From NCBI RefSeq assembly GCF_000733295.1, contig NZ_JPMI01000008.1, positions 1-64,000 on the forward strand: a stretch of DNA of 64,000 nucleotides. The letters run 5' to 3'. The notes under the pieces were generated by a model. The model made no database searches. It was given only the letters and a program-made list of their open reading frames with translations, and had not been told where the DNA came from. Source of the DNA: Archangium violaceum Cb vi76 (GTDB lineage Bacteria > Myxococcota > Myxococcia > Myxococcales > Myxococcaceae). A program made the position numbers and the translations under genes. Below, piece by piece: positions 36,998 through 45,624 of this stretch (positions within the stretch are counted from its first letter, which is position 1; each line of letters begins with the position of its first letter).

Positions 36998-37960
36998 TCA
37001 ACCCTCGGTGCCGCGGTACCAGGCCACCAGCCTGGCGAGCCCCTGCTCCAGCGGCACCGAGGGACGGAAGCCCGTCTCTCGCTCCAGAGCCGTCACGTCC
37101 GCGCACGTCACCGGCAGCTCGCCCGGCTGCGCGGGCCGCAGTTCCACCCAGGCCTTCGTCCCCAGCGTCTCCTCCAGCAGGTCCACGAAGCGCGCCATCG
37201 CCACCGGCGTGCCCCGCCCCACGTTCAGCACCCGGTACGGCGGCGCACCCGCGGGCGGCTTGTCCAGCAGCCGCACCAGCGCCTCCACCACGTCGTCCAC
37301 GTAGGTGAAGTCGCGCTGCATCTCGCCCCCGGCATGGAGCACGATGGAGCGGCCCTCCAGAATCGCCCGGAGGAACAGCATCGGCGCCATGTCCGGCCGG
37401 CCCCACGGGCCATACACGGTGAACAGCCGCAGCCCCGTCACCGGCAGCCCATACTGGTGGCTGTACACGTGCGCCATCAGCTCGTCCGCGCGCTTCGTCG
37501 CCGCGTACAGGCTCAGTGGGTGATCCGCTGGCGAATTCTCGGCGAAGGGCACCGGCGTGCCCGCCCCATACACCGAGCTCGACGAGGCGAACACCAGGTG
37601 CTCCACCTTCGCCAGCCGGCACAGCTCCAACACCTGCAGGAAGCCCGAGACGTTCGTCTCCGCGTAGTCCGGTGCCTCCGAGGGCATCGCCCGCACACCC
37701 ACTCTCGCCGCCAGGTGCACCACGCGCTCGGGCTTCGCCCCGTCGAAGAGCTCCCGGCACGCCTTCACGTCCCGGATGTCCATCCGGTGGAAACCGAAGT
37801 TCGGCGCCGCCCTCAGCCTGGAGAGCCGCGTCGCCTTCAAGGTCACGTCTCCCGACGTGTCCAGGTTGTCTACCCCAATGATCGTGTCCCCACGCGCGAG
37901 CAGCCGCTCACACACGTGATACCCGATGAAGCCCGCTGCGCCCGTGACGAGCACCTTCAT
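36998..37960 (-). CDS. NAD-dependent sugar epimerase/dehydratase
   Basis: A 320-residue extended SDR with MKVLVTGAAGFIGYHVCERL, VDNLDTSGD, the catalytic Ser in ASSSSVYG and YxxxK in SLYAATKRADE, and LRLFTVYGPWGRPDMAPMLF. The overall pattern matches UDP-glucuronate/UDP-glucose 4-epimerases. ATG 37960 starts exactly at the Rossmann fold; the frame upstream is the palindromic repeat. It probably supplies a nucleotide sugar for cell-surface glycans, and glycosyltransferase genes lie just upstream. Confidence 0.9.
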   Translation of the reverse strand: MKVLVTGAAGFIGYHVCERLLARGDTIIGVDNLDTSGDVTLKATRLSRLRAAPNFGFHRMDIRDVKACRELFDGAKPERVVHLAARVGVRAMPSEAPDYAETNVSGFLQVLELCRLAKVEHLVFASSSSVYGAGTPVPFAENSPADHPLSLYAATKRADELMAHVYSHQYGLPVTGLRLFTVYGPWGRPDMAPMLFLRAILEGRSIVLHAGGEMQRDFTYVDDVVEALVRLLDKPPAGAPPYRVLNVGRGTPVAMARFVDLLEETLGTKAWVELRPAQPGELPVTCADVTALERETGFRPSVPLEQGLARLVAWYRGTEG

Positions 37961-38010
37961 GACTCGACTCCCACTTCGCGATCCAGGACCTCGGAGCTGC
38001 TCCGGGAAGA

Positions 38011-38044
38011 CCCTCACCCGGCCCCTGTCCCAGAGGGGGAGGGA
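38011..38044. repeat. Dispersed palindromic repeat, copy 6
   Basis: CCCTCACCCGGCCCC then TGTCCCAGAGGGGGAGGG; one arm differs from the common form. It lies between the FAD oxidoreductase and epimerase genes. Confidence 0.65.
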
Positions 38045-38056
38045 CATAGCACCGAG

Positions 38057-39415
38057 TCAGTCCTCGATCTGTGTTTCGAGAAATGGTTTCTGCCGGTCGC
38101 GCCAGACTCGGGAACTCGCGCCTTCCGAGACCATTCTCCCTACCGCCAGACCCGCCGCGCACGCGTGGTGCACGTTGTCGTGGACGAACAGTGCGCTCCG
38201 CCCCACCGGGTAGAGGCCTTCGACCCGACTCAACTCGTTCAGCGCCCGCTCGCGCGCCACCGCGAAGCCCTTGCGATACAGCGGATAGGCCGCCGCCATG
38301 CGCCGCACCCGGGCTCCCAGCACCTCCACTCCCGCCAGCCCCGTCCGCTCCAGCGCCGGGCGCACCCGCTCCGTGAGCTCCTCCGGCGAGGCCCGCCAGA
38401 TGCCGTCTCCCACCGCGCACGGCAGATCGAAGCCCACCACCGTCCGGCCCGCGGGCCCCGCTCCGCCCAGGAAGTTCCTCGCCTCGAAGAGCCGGTTGGC
38501 CGGAAGCCGCTCGTCCGCGAAGTAGTGCACGTCCCGCGGCGTGCCACGGTGCGTCGCGAGCATCAGGTACAGCAACGTCAGGGCCCGGTAGTCCAGGCCC
38601 TCGGCCGCCTCCGGCCGCCCCGTCCACTCGCACAGCAGCGGCAGGGGCACCGTGGCCACCACCGACTCCGCCGCCAGCTCCCGCCCCTGTACCACCACCG
38701 CCCTCACCCGCCCGCGCTCCAGCACCAGACCCTCGGCCGCCGCGCCACAGCACACCTCGCCACCGGCCCGGCGGATGCCTTCCGCGAGGCCCTCGGCCAG
38801 CGCGCCCACTCCGCCCTCCGGGTAGAAGTACCGCCGCCCCGCGGACGCGCCTCCACGCCCGAGCGCCGCGCGCACCACCGCCAGCGGGCCCCCCTTCTGC
38901 ACCCGCGCCCGCCCGAGTGAGGCGTCCAGCTCCTCCGGCGCCAGGCCCCACACCTTCCTCGCCGCGGGCCCGTACAGCACCCGCGCCGCGTGCCGCCCCA
39001 GCCGCCTCGCCGCCTCCGAGCCGAAGTGGTTGCCCTCCGGTGGACGCAGCCGCGCCATCACCGCCGACAGTCCGTGCCTCGCCACCTCGGAGAGCCCCAG
39101 TCCTCGCACGATGCCGAGCAGCGACAGTGGATACGGCAGCCGCCTCCCGCCCACGTGCACCATGCCGCTGCGCGCCCTCACGTGCAGCGCGCCGCCCAGG
39201 GCCTCCCGGTAGAGCGCCAGCACCTCCGGCCCGGCCGCCTGGTGCAGCCGGTGCGGGCCGTAGTCCACCTTGAAGCCCGCGAAGTCGAACGAGCCCGACA
39301 GTCCACCCACCTGCTCGGCCGCCTCGAGCACCACCACCCGCTTGCCGGCCCGGACGAGCGCATGCGCCGCGGCCAGTCCCGAGGGCCCCGCACCGATGAC
39401 CACCGTTGCGCTCAC
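38057..39415 (-). CDS. FAD-dependent oxidoreductase (UDP-galactopyranose mutase/protoporphyrinogen oxidase-like)
   Basis: A 452-residue flavoprotein. The dinucleotide-binding motif is VVIGAGPSGLAAAHALV, followed by VVVLEAAEQVGGLSGSF and the family motif DYGPHRLH. A C-terminal FAD segment is GLYPVGRSALFVHDNVHHA. The pattern fits amine-oxidase-like FAD enzymes found in glycan loci (UDP-galactopyranose mutase-like). GTG 39415 overlaps the glycosyltransferase stop as GTGA, so it is translated as the last gene of the eight-gene operon. Substrate unknown. Confidence 0.85.
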   Translation of the reverse strand: MSATVVIGAGPSGLAAAHALVRAGKRVVVLEAAEQVGGLSGSFDFAGFKVDYGPHRLHQAAGPEVLALYREALGGALHVRARSGMVHVGGRRLPYPLSLLGIVRGLGLSEVARHGLSAVMARLRPPEGNHFGSEAARRLGRHAARVLYGPAARKVWGLAPEELDASLGRARVQKGGPLAVVRAALGRGGASAGRRYFYPEGGVGALAEGLAEGIRRAGGEVCCGAAAEGLVLERGRVRAVVVQGRELAAESVVATVPLPLLCEWTGRPEAAEGLDYRALTLLYLMLATHRGTPRDVHYFADERLPANRLFEARNFLGGAGPAGRTVVGFDLPCAVGDGIWRASPEELTERVRPALERTGLAGVEVLGARVRRMAAAYPLYRKGFAVARERALNELSRVEGLYPVGRSALFVHDNVHHACAAGLAVGRMVSEGASSRVWRDRQKPFLETQIED

Positions 39416-40137
39416 CCCGTGCCACCCACCGCCGGCAACTCCAGCGCCGCGAGCGTCCTCGGGGCCCGGCCCTCGCGCAGCCAGCCGATGCCTCGCGCCA
39501 CCGTGCGCCCCATCAGCCACGTGTCCCGCACCGGCCGCCACTTCGAGCGGCCCACGCGCGCGTGGTAGTCGATGGGCAGGAAGACGATGGGGTCCCCCGC
39601 CGCCGCCAGCGCCAGTGTCAGCGTCGTGGTGAGCGAGAAGCGGTCCGGCAACACCGGCGCGAGCGACAGCAGATCCGCCGTGCGCAACACCCGCAGGCCC
39701 GAGTTGAGATCCGGCGCCTCGAAGCCGCCCAGCCATCGCACCGCGCCCCGGAAGAGCGCCTTCACCGCCGAGCGCGCGAAGGGCTCGGAGGCTCCGAGCT
39801 TCGGCCGCGCGCCAATCGCCTGCCGCGCGCCCCCGCGCACCGCCGAGAGCAACCGGGGCAGCGCCGCTTCCGGGTACGTCCCGTCCGCGTCGATGAGCGC
39901 CAGCAGCGAGCCGTGCGCCTGGGCGGCTCCGGCCTTGATCGCCGCGCCGTAGCCCACCCCGTTCAACGTCAGCACCCGCGCTCCGGCCTCGCGCGCCACC
40001 GCGCCCGTGCCGTCCCGCGAGCCATCGTCCACCACGAGGAGCTCGTACGCCTCCCCCGCCAGCGCCGCGCCCACCCGCCGCACCACTCCGGCGATGGCGC
40101 CCACCTCGTCGCGCGCGGGAATGACGACGGTGATCAT
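39412..40137 (-). CDS. Family 2 glycosyltransferase (dolichyl/polyprenyl-phosphate sugar synthase-like)
   Basis: A 241-residue GT-A glycosyltransferase: VVIPARDEVGAIAGVV, LLVVDDGSRDGT, the DxD metal motif in ALIDADGTYP, and GARPKLGASEP. It lacks clear membrane segments and resembles polyprenyl-phosphate mannose/glucose synthases that load a lipid carrier. A PMT-type membrane transferase that would use such a carrier heads the same operon, so the two may work in series (inference). Start and stop overlap neighbours by 4 bp. Confidence 0.88.
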   Translation of the reverse strand: MITVVIPARDEVGAIAGVVRRVGAALAGEAYELLVVDDGSRDGTGAVAREAGARVLTLNGVGYGAAIKAGAAQAHGSLLALIDADGTYPEAALPRLLSAVRGGARQAIGARPKLGASEPFARSAVKALFRGAVRWLGGFEAPDLNSGLRVLRTADLLSLAPVLPDRFSLTTTLTLALAAAGDPIVFLPIDYHARVGRSKWRPVRDTWLMGRTVARGIGWLREGRAPRTLAALELPAVGGTG

Positions 40138-40751
40138 CCCGCCGCCGCCTCCGACGAGTCAGGCACTGGCCGCCACATCTCCCACAGCGGCCACACCAGC
40201 ATCGGCAACCACCCCACCGCCGCGCCCACCACCGACACCGGCATCAACCACCCCCACTGGGGCCCCACGAAGCGCACCAGCAGCGGCGCCAGCAGGTGCA
40301 CGAACGTCGCCACCGAGGCCACCGCGATGACGCCCACCTTCAGCCGCACGGACAGCGCCGTCAGCATGAACAGGTGCCCGACGATCAGCAGCACCACCGG
40401 CACCGTGAACAGGTGGAAGTGGAACGTCTCCATCACCTGCCGCGCGGGCTTCTCCAGCCGCATGGGCGCGGCGGCCACCGTCTCCCCGGGCAGCTCCAGC
40501 GTCGGCCCATCCGGAGGCAGCTCCAGCGCCGGGCCTCCCTCGGCTTCCGCTCCGGACGCGGGCGCGGCTTGCGCGGCACCACCCCGGTAGTACTCCGTGG
40601 CACCGAGCCCGGACAGGCCTCCGAACGAGTCCGCGTACAGCCACACCGAGGACACGAAGCCCAACACCAGGAACAGCAGGAACCCGGTGTAGAGGACGCG
40701 CGCCTCGAGCGACAGACGGGTGATGGGAAACGGCCGGGCGTATTGACGCAC
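40134..40751 (-). CDS. Integral membrane protein with His-rich helix, redox-module context
   Basis: A 205-residue membrane protein with about four helices: VLYTGFLLFLVLGFVSSVWL, an Ala/Pro-rich periplasmic loop, then FHFHLFTVPVVLLIVGHLFM, VGVIAVASVATFVHLLAPLL and MPVSVVGAAVGWLPMLVW. Histidines in HFH, GHLF and VHLL are placed like heme-b ligands; this is suggestive only. It begins 7 bp after the FMN-binding protein gene and overlaps the next gene by 4 bp. In this context it may carry electrons across the inner membrane to the flavinylated protein. Confidence 0.75.
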   Translation of the reverse strand: MRQYARPFPITRLSLEARVLYTGFLLFLVLGFVSSVWLYADSFGGLSGLGATEYYRGGAAQAAPASGAEAEGGPALELPPDGPTLELPGETVAAAPMRLEKPARQVMETFHFHLFTVPVVLLIVGHLFMLTALSVRLKVGVIAVASVATFVHLLAPLLVRFVGPQWGWLMPVSVVGAAVGWLPMLVWPLWEMWRPVPDSSEAAAG

Positions 40752-40758
40752 GAGAAGG

Positions 40759-41325
40759 CTACCCCTTGGGCGCGACCGAACCGGGTTTGAGGATGAGCTC
40801 GTCCAGCAGCACGATCGCGCGGCGCACGCCCATGGCCATCGACCTCGACGAGATGGTCGCTCCCGTCACCACGTCGATGTCCACTCCCGCCCGCACGGCG
40901 TCCTTCACCGTCTTCCCCTGGAACTGGCGGCGGAAGCGCGCGTCGGTGATCTCCTGGCCGTACGACTCCCGGTACACCATCACCTCGTGGCGCTCGACCA
41001 CGCCCTCGGGCGACAGCTTCACCGCGAAGGTGATCTGCTCGTGCTGGCCCATCTCCTCGTCGATGATGGCGTAGCCGTCCACGTGCTCGCCCGTGGTGGC
41101 CACGAAGATGACGTACTCGGGCTTCGCCGGCTTGTAGCCGAGCCGCCCCTGCACCGCGGCCAGCTCGGCGGGTCCGAGCTTCACCTTGCGGTAGGTGACA
41201 CGCTGGCTCTTGGGGAAGAACTCCTTGAGCACCTGTGGCGTCGTGAAGAACGTCCCCGCCGCCCGCGCGGGGAGCGACGCTCCGAGCCCCAACCCCACCA
41301 GCAGCGCCAGCACGAAGTGCTTCAC
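40759..41325 (-). CDS. Exported FMN-binding domain protein, covalent flavin site
   Basis: A 188-residue exported protein with signal peptide FVLALLVGLGLGASLPARA and an FMN_bind domain at the C-terminus (FRRQFQGKTVKDAVRAG, DIDVVTGATISSRSM). The TGAT motif is the site where ApbE attaches FMN, here at about Thr157. An apbE gene is transcribed away from the head of this operon. GTG 41325 is preferred because AGGGGA lies 6 bp upstream; ATG 41349, overlapping the previous stop as ATGA, is the alternative. Expected location is periplasmic, as an electron carrier between a membrane donor and an extracytoplasmic acceptor. Confidence 0.85.
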   Translation of the reverse strand: MKHFVLALLVGLGLGASLPARAAGTFFTTPQVLKEFFPKSQRVTYRKVKLGPAELAAVQGRLGYKPAKPEYVIFVATTGEHVDGYAIIDEEMGQHEQITFAVKLSPEGVVERHEVMVYRESYGQEITDARFRRQFQGKTVKDAVRAGVDIDVVTGATISSRSMAMGVRRAIVLLDELILKPGSVAPKG

Positions 41326-41345
41326 GGTCACTCCCCTTACCACGC

Positions 41346-41870
41346 TCATGGCAGCTCCCGGACCGCCTGGATGACGGCCTGCCTGACGTGCGAGCGCCAG
41401 TCCGTCCTGGCGCGATAGAGACTCTGAGATGTCGTGCTCCGGCGATCGTCGCTCGACAGGACCCGGCCGTCCGGGCCCACCATCATGGCTTCCAGCTCGA
41501 TCCCGGCCCGCCCGAGCGGCTGCACCGACGACAGATCCAGTTGCGTCAGCACCAGCACCACCGCCGCTTCCGCACGGTACTGGCGCGCCAGGGCCGCGGC
41601 CTGCTCCACCGTGGGCGCGGCTCCCGCCGTCAGTTCCACGCCCAGCACCTCGTAGCCCCGGGTGCGCAGGGCCTCGGCGCCCTCCCGGGCCACCACGTCG
41701 CGTGGATTCTCCGAGCCGAACACGTCCGCCGTGAATCCTCGCGGCGCGGGCCTGGGCACCACCGACGCACCCACCACCACCACCCGCGACACAGCCCCCT
41801 CCGGACGCACGGCCTTCCCGCCACAAGCGGCGGCGAGCAACACAACGGTGGTGAGCCACAAGGCGCGCAT
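41346..41870 (-). CDS. Lipoprotein of unknown function
   Basis: A 174-residue lipoprotein with MRALWLTTVVLLAAACGG (Cys at about 16). The mature part has alternating strands and helices: VVVVGASVVPRP, EALRTRGYEVLGVEL, AAVVLVLTQLDLSSV and ARTDWRSHVRQAVIQAV. It recalls FlgO/LpoB-like outer-membrane lipoproteins but is not assigned. The operon position between the porin and the FMN-binding protein suggests an envelope role. ATG 41870 is chosen from the signal peptide. Confidence 0.75.
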   Translation of the reverse strand: MRALWLTTVVLLAAACGGKAVRPEGAVSRVVVVGASVVPRPAPRGFTADVFGSENPRDVVAREGAEALRTRGYEVLGVELTAGAAPTVEQAAALARQYRAEAAVVLVLTQLDLSSVQPLGRAGIELEAMMVGPDGRVLSSDDRRSTTSQSLYRARTDWRSHVRQAVIQAVRELP

Positions 41871-41884
41871 CGGATATCCGGCTT

Positions 41885-43294
41885 TCAGAAGAGGTAGGCC
41901 ACGCTGGCCAGGAACGTCCAATGGCCCTCGCTCCAGAAGTCACCCGACCACGCGTGGGGCTGCTCGCCATCGCCGCCGCTCTTCTCCCAGTAGTAGCTGG
42001 TCTTGAGCACATAGGGCGGCAGCGGCCGGAAGTTCAGGCCGAGCGTCAGCCGCGCCACGTCTCCCGTGGTGATGAACTCCGTGTCGGTGTCCTTCTCCTC
42101 GTAGCGCAGCGAGGCCGTGAAGTGGCCCTCCTTCCACTCGTCCGGCAGCAGCCGGAAGAAGGGCTCGATGCGGAAGCGGTAGTTGGCCTGCCCGTAGAAG
42201 CCGAACATCCCCGTGGGCACCCGATCGCGCGTGTTGGCATTCGAGTTGTTCGGGAAGCCCTGCACGTAGCCGGGATCGATGAAGGCGCGCACCACCTCGC
42301 CCGTCAGGTCCAGCGCGCCGAGCCGCCAGAAGACATCGGCGTTGATCATGTTCACCCGGCGGCCCTCGACGTCATACGCGCCCGTGTAGCCGGAGAGGCC
42401 CGCCTCCAGCCCCAGGAAGGGCGAGACGGACACGCGGCCGGTGATGGCCTTGTCGCTGTTGTTGTCCTCCAGGTGGCTGCCGCGTGCCGCCCGGAAGCCC
42501 TGCCCGTCGAGGATCTTCGCATCCAGGCCGTTGACCGCGTACACCTCGTAGGACAGCCGCCAGTCCTGGCCCAGATCGAAGCCACCGAGGAAGCCCGCGC
42601 CGGACTCGAACCAGGTGGTGGGAACGATCGTCGTGTACGCGATGGGCCGCTCGGGCAGTTCCTGCGCCGGCGCGTCGTGCCGCAGGTTGTACGCCCCCAC
42701 CGGCACCAGGATGACGCCCGCCCGGAAGGTGGCCCAGTCCGTCAACATCAGGTCCACCACCGAGAACTCGAGCAGCACCTCGCCCGCGCCCAGGAGGCCG
42801 TCGCGCTTGAGCGGACTGCCCGCGAACTCGAACTCGATCTCCGTCGCCGTGGAGACGCGCTCGGAGATGTGGCTGTAGACGAAGAGCACGTACCGGTGCG
42901 CACGGAACGTGGTCACACCCTGCTGGGGCACGATGAAGTCGTGCTCGGCGTAGCCACCCAGCGTCGTCCGATCGAGGATCGCCGCCGCCCTCTGCGCCAG
43001 CGTGGTGGTGGGCTGGAGCCGCTCGGTGAAGGTGTCCTGCGCCGTCTGGCCGGCTGTCTCGGCATCGGACGCCGGAGCCTTCGTGCCCGTCCCGGCCGGA
43101 TCCTCCAGGCCCTCCAGCTCCAGGCGGGGGCCCTCGTCCTGTTTCGGTTGCTCCTCGGCGGGAACACGGGGCGCGTCCTCCGCCGGCCGGGCGGGCATGG
43201 AGCCCTCTTCTCGCGCGAGGCCCGTGAGGGGCACGAACAGCAGGGACAACAGGAACAGGTGATGGCGGCCTGGCACGGTGGCTCTCGAAGTCAT
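41885..43294 (-). CDS. Outer-membrane porin
   Basis: A 469-residue outer-membrane beta-barrel protein with a signal peptide (HHLFLLSLLFVPLTGLA), an acidic Pro/Glu-rich linker, then barrel strands such as TLGGYAEHDFIVPQQG, YVLFVYSHISERVSTATEIE and TFRAGVILVPVGAYNLRH, ending in FLASVAYLF. The terminal Phe is the outer-membrane assembly signal. The layout resembles phosphate-selective/OprP-like porins. It lies between the cupredoxin-like gene (5-bp gap) and the lipoprotein gene (14-bp gap) in one operon, so it may pass an ion or metabolite used by the redox module. Confidence 0.82.
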   Translation of the reverse strand: MTSRATVPGRHHLFLLSLLFVPLTGLAREEGSMPARPAEDAPRVPAEEQPKQDEGPRLELEGLEDPAGTGTKAPASDAETAGQTAQDTFTERLQPTTTLAQRAAAILDRTTLGGYAEHDFIVPQQGVTTFRAHRYVLFVYSHISERVSTATEIEFEFAGSPLKRDGLLGAGEVLLEFSVVDLMLTDWATFRAGVILVPVGAYNLRHDAPAQELPERPIAYTTIVPTTWFESGAGFLGGFDLGQDWRLSYEVYAVNGLDAKILDGQGFRAARGSHLEDNNSDKAITGRVSVSPFLGLEAGLSGYTGAYDVEGRRVNMINADVFWRLGALDLTGEVVRAFIDPGYVQGFPNNSNANTRDRVPTGMFGFYGQANYRFRIEPFFRLLPDEWKEGHFTASLRYEEKDTDTEFITTGDVARLTLGLNFRPLPPYVLKTSYYWEKSGGDGEQPHAWSGDFWSEGHWTFLASVAYLF

Positions 43295-43299
43295 ACGCG

Positions 43300-44007
43300 T
43301 CACTCGCCCGTCTCGACGTCCACGCAGCGGCCACGCAGACACGTCTTGCCCGTGGCGCACTCGCTCTCCGGGGTAGAGCCCCCACAGCACACGCCCACGC
43401 ATACGCAGCACACGGTGCCCTCGGGAGCGGTGCCCGCCAGACACCCGGGTGTCGCCTGGCAGCCCGGCGGATCCACGCACACCACGGCCTTGGGCGCGCT
43501 CGACTCGCCCACGTACGTGACCGTGCCGTAATACGAGTCCACCACCTGGCGGCCCGGACTCCCCATGTTGGTGTCGAAGTACTCGTAGACACCCGGCCGG
43601 GGGAAGGCGTAGCGCCAGTAGGAGTACGTCTGCCCGGACTCGGTCATCACGTTGTAGGGGCGCACCAGGTTGGGGCTGAAGAGCGGCGAGGGCGACGTCA
43701 GCGAGGTGATGTTGGTGGGCACTTCAGGCTGGTAGTTGCGGAACTCGACGATCTGCTCCGGCAGCATGGACAACCCGCCCGTCCGGGTGAACGCCTCCGT
43801 GCTGCCCTCCGGCACGTCCACCGTGAACCGCGGCCCGATGCACGTGGGCGTGATGGTGCGGTAGCGGCCGTCGATGGTGCGGTTGAGGGATACGGTGATG
43901 CGGGGCGCGCCCTTCGCCGAGTCCTGGACGGGCTGGAAGTCCGAGGGCACGGGGCCCTTGCACGCGGCGGCACAGAGCGCGAAGACGAGGAGGAGGCGGG
44001 CGCGCAT
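43300..44007 (-). CDS. Cupredoxin-like lipoprotein with Cys-rich tail
   Basis: A 235-residue lipoprotein (LLVFALCAAAC, Cys16). The central part resembles a cupredoxin beta sandwich: ITVSLNRTIDGRYRTI, FTVDVPEGSTEAFT and YWRYAFPRPGVYEYFD followed by GTVTYVGE, the usual plastocyanin-like ending. Clear Cys/His/Met copper ligands are not all seen, so metal binding is uncertain. The last 60 residues are Cys-rich (CCVCVGVCCGGSTPESEC), likely disulfide-bonded. The ATG overlaps the upstream gene stop by one base (TGATG). Confidence 0.75.
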   Translation of the reverse strand: MRARLLLVFALCAAACKGPVPSDFQPVQDSAKGAPRITVSLNRTIDGRYRTITPTCIGPRFTVDVPEGSTEAFTRTGGLSMLPEQIVEFRNYQPEVPTNITSLTSPSPLFSPNLVRPYNVMTESGQTYSYWRYAFPRPGVYEYFDTNMGSPGRQVVDSYYGTVTYVGESSAPKAVVCVDPPGCQATPGCLAGTAPEGTVCCVCVGVCCGGSTPESECATGKTCLRGRCVDVETGE

Positions 44008-45497
44008 CAGAGGACCTTCTCGGGGCGGGCCGGCGGCACGGGCCGGTAGTGGAAGAGAACGATGTCGTGGGCGTGCGAGCGCACACGCCGGTCGCACGTG
44101 AAGCGAGACACGGGCTCCAGGTGTGGCGCGAGCGCCTCGGCCCCGGGAGCGGTGGAGGTGACGTAGACGTCCGCTCCGGCGGCGGCCACGCGCTCCACTT
44201 CGCGGCGCAGCTGCTCGCCCGTGGCGGGACGGCCAGCACGGAAGTGAGGCACGTAGTGCTCGAAGAGCCGCGCCTCCTCGCCGGTGAAGAGCAGCGTGCC
44301 GGACGGTGCCAGCGTGGAGGACACGTGCGCCACCAGGCGCACCGCGGGCGAGGGCTCCCGGCCCTGCTCGAGCGCCACGGGCAGCATGACGGCCACGGTG
44401 CTCACGGCGAGGGCTCCGGCCACGGAGAGGGACACCCGGGACGGCCGGACGCGGGCGAGCACCGCCACGCCCACCGCGGCCAGCAGCGCCAGCGCGAGCA
44501 CCACGGGCAGGGCATGGCGCGCCTTGAGCAGGTTCTGCCCGAGGAACATCCACACGGCGTAGGGGCCACCGAACGCCAGGGCCAGCAGGGCCACACGACG
44601 CTCGGTGACGGACAGGGACGCCCGGAGCGCCGCATGGGCGAGCGCCACCAGGGCTCCGGTCAGGCCGAACGCCAGGAGGAGCCGCGCGGCCAGCACGGCC
44701 ACGGAGTCCTCCCCCACGCCGGGCCAGGGAAGCCCGAGGCCCGCGGCCAGGATGTCGAAGCCGAAGTGCTCCAGGCGCCAGCCGAGGTCCGGGCGCACGG
44801 CCACGGTGCCGCCCCACTTGCCCGCATGGCCGAGCAGGAAGCCCGAGCAGATGCGCGGCAATTCCGCCGGGCCCGTGAGGACCACCAGGGGAACCAGCCA
44901 CGCCCCCACGCCCATTCCGCTGCCCGCGAGCGCCGCCAACCGCCGGCCGCGAGGCACCACCAGGGCGAGCCCGAGCAACGCCGGGAGAAACGAGGGCCGG
45001 GCTCCGAGCGCCACGCCCGCCACCGCGCCCGCCAGCACCGCCGCTCGAGGCGAGGCGTCAGCCACCTTCAGTGCCGCACAGGCGGCGAGCACCAGGAACG
45101 CGAGGCCCGTCCCATCGGAGCCAGGGGTGGCGCCGAAGAGCACGGGCAGGGGCAACAGGGCCAGCAGGGCCGCGGCCACCAGCGCCCCGGCGGCCCCGAG
45201 GTACGGCCGCAGCACGAAGCCCAGCGCGCCAATGGCCACCGCTCCGAGGACCACCCCGGGCAGGGCCAGCGCCAGCACCTCGGAGGCACCCGCCACCGAG
45301 GCCAGCCGGGCCAGGGCCACGTACACGGGGTAGCCCGGGAAGTGCGGCGCCTGCGCGGCGAGCTCGAAGCGGCCGAGGGAACGCGCGAAGTTCACCGCGT
45401 CCAGGTCCGGCAGGAGCCTGGGCAGTGCGAGCACTCGCGCCACCACTCCGGCCCCTACCACCAAGGCGAGGACACCAGCGAAGGCCCGGGAAGGCAC
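44007..45497 (-). CDS. Multi-pass membrane glycosyltransferase, PMT/DUF2723-like
   Basis: About 496 residues with roughly ten hydrophobic helices. After the first helix comes LDAVNFARSLGRFELA and HFPGYPVYVALARLAS, the first-loop pattern of protein O-mannosyltransferase/DUF2723 proteins, with an acidic residue (LLPDLD) that would be catalytic. Such enzymes move a sugar from a polyprenyl carrier to an exported acceptor. It is the first gene of the operon. The start is uncertain: GTG 45497 gives a natural N-terminus and leaves the Fur-like palindrome upstream; ATG 45521 and ATG 45542 are also in frame and would place that palindrome inside the gene. Confidence 0.75.
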   Translation of the reverse strand: MPSRAFAGVLALVVGAGVVARVLALPRLLPDLDAVNFARSLGRFELAAQAPHFPGYPVYVALARLASVAGASEVLALALPGVVLGAVAIGALGFVLRPYLGAAGALVAAALLALLPLPVLFGATPGSDGTGLAFLVLAACAALKVADASPRAAVLAGAVAGVALGARPSFLPALLGLALVVPRGRRLAALAGSGMGVGAWLVPLVVLTGPAELPRICSGFLLGHAGKWGGTVAVRPDLGWRLEHFGFDILAAGLGLPWPGVGEDSVAVLAARLLLAFGLTGALVALAHAALRASLSVTERRVALLALAFGGPYAVWMFLGQNLLKARHALPVVLALALLAAVGVAVLARVRPSRVSLSVAGALAVSTVAVMLPVALEQGREPSPAVRLVAHVSSTLAPSGTLLFTGEEARLFEHYVPHFRAGRPATGEQLRREVERVAAAGADVYVTSTAPGAEALAPHLEPVSRFTCDRRVRSHAHDIVLFHYRPVPPARPEKVL

Positions 45498-45508
45498 GGA
45501 GTGATTGA

Positions 45509-45529
45509 TTTTGAGATTCATTCTCAAAA
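45509..45529. promoter_or_regulatory. Fur-box-like palindrome between the redox operon and apbE
   Basis: Perfect 8-bp arms TTTTGAGA and TCTCAAAA flank a 5-nt centre. The central 15 bases match the 7-1-7 Fur consensus (TGATAAT-N-ATTATCA) at 11 of 14 positions. It is a striking AT-rich island in a region of about 70% G+C and lies between divergent genes. Confidence 0.5.
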
Positions 45530-45624
45530 ACAGAGAATACATGACCTACTACGCCCTCGAGCAGGTGGTCAAGCAGAGGAGAGCGGTAGCGCCAGCGGGC
45601 CAGCGCATGTGACAGAGGGAGGCC

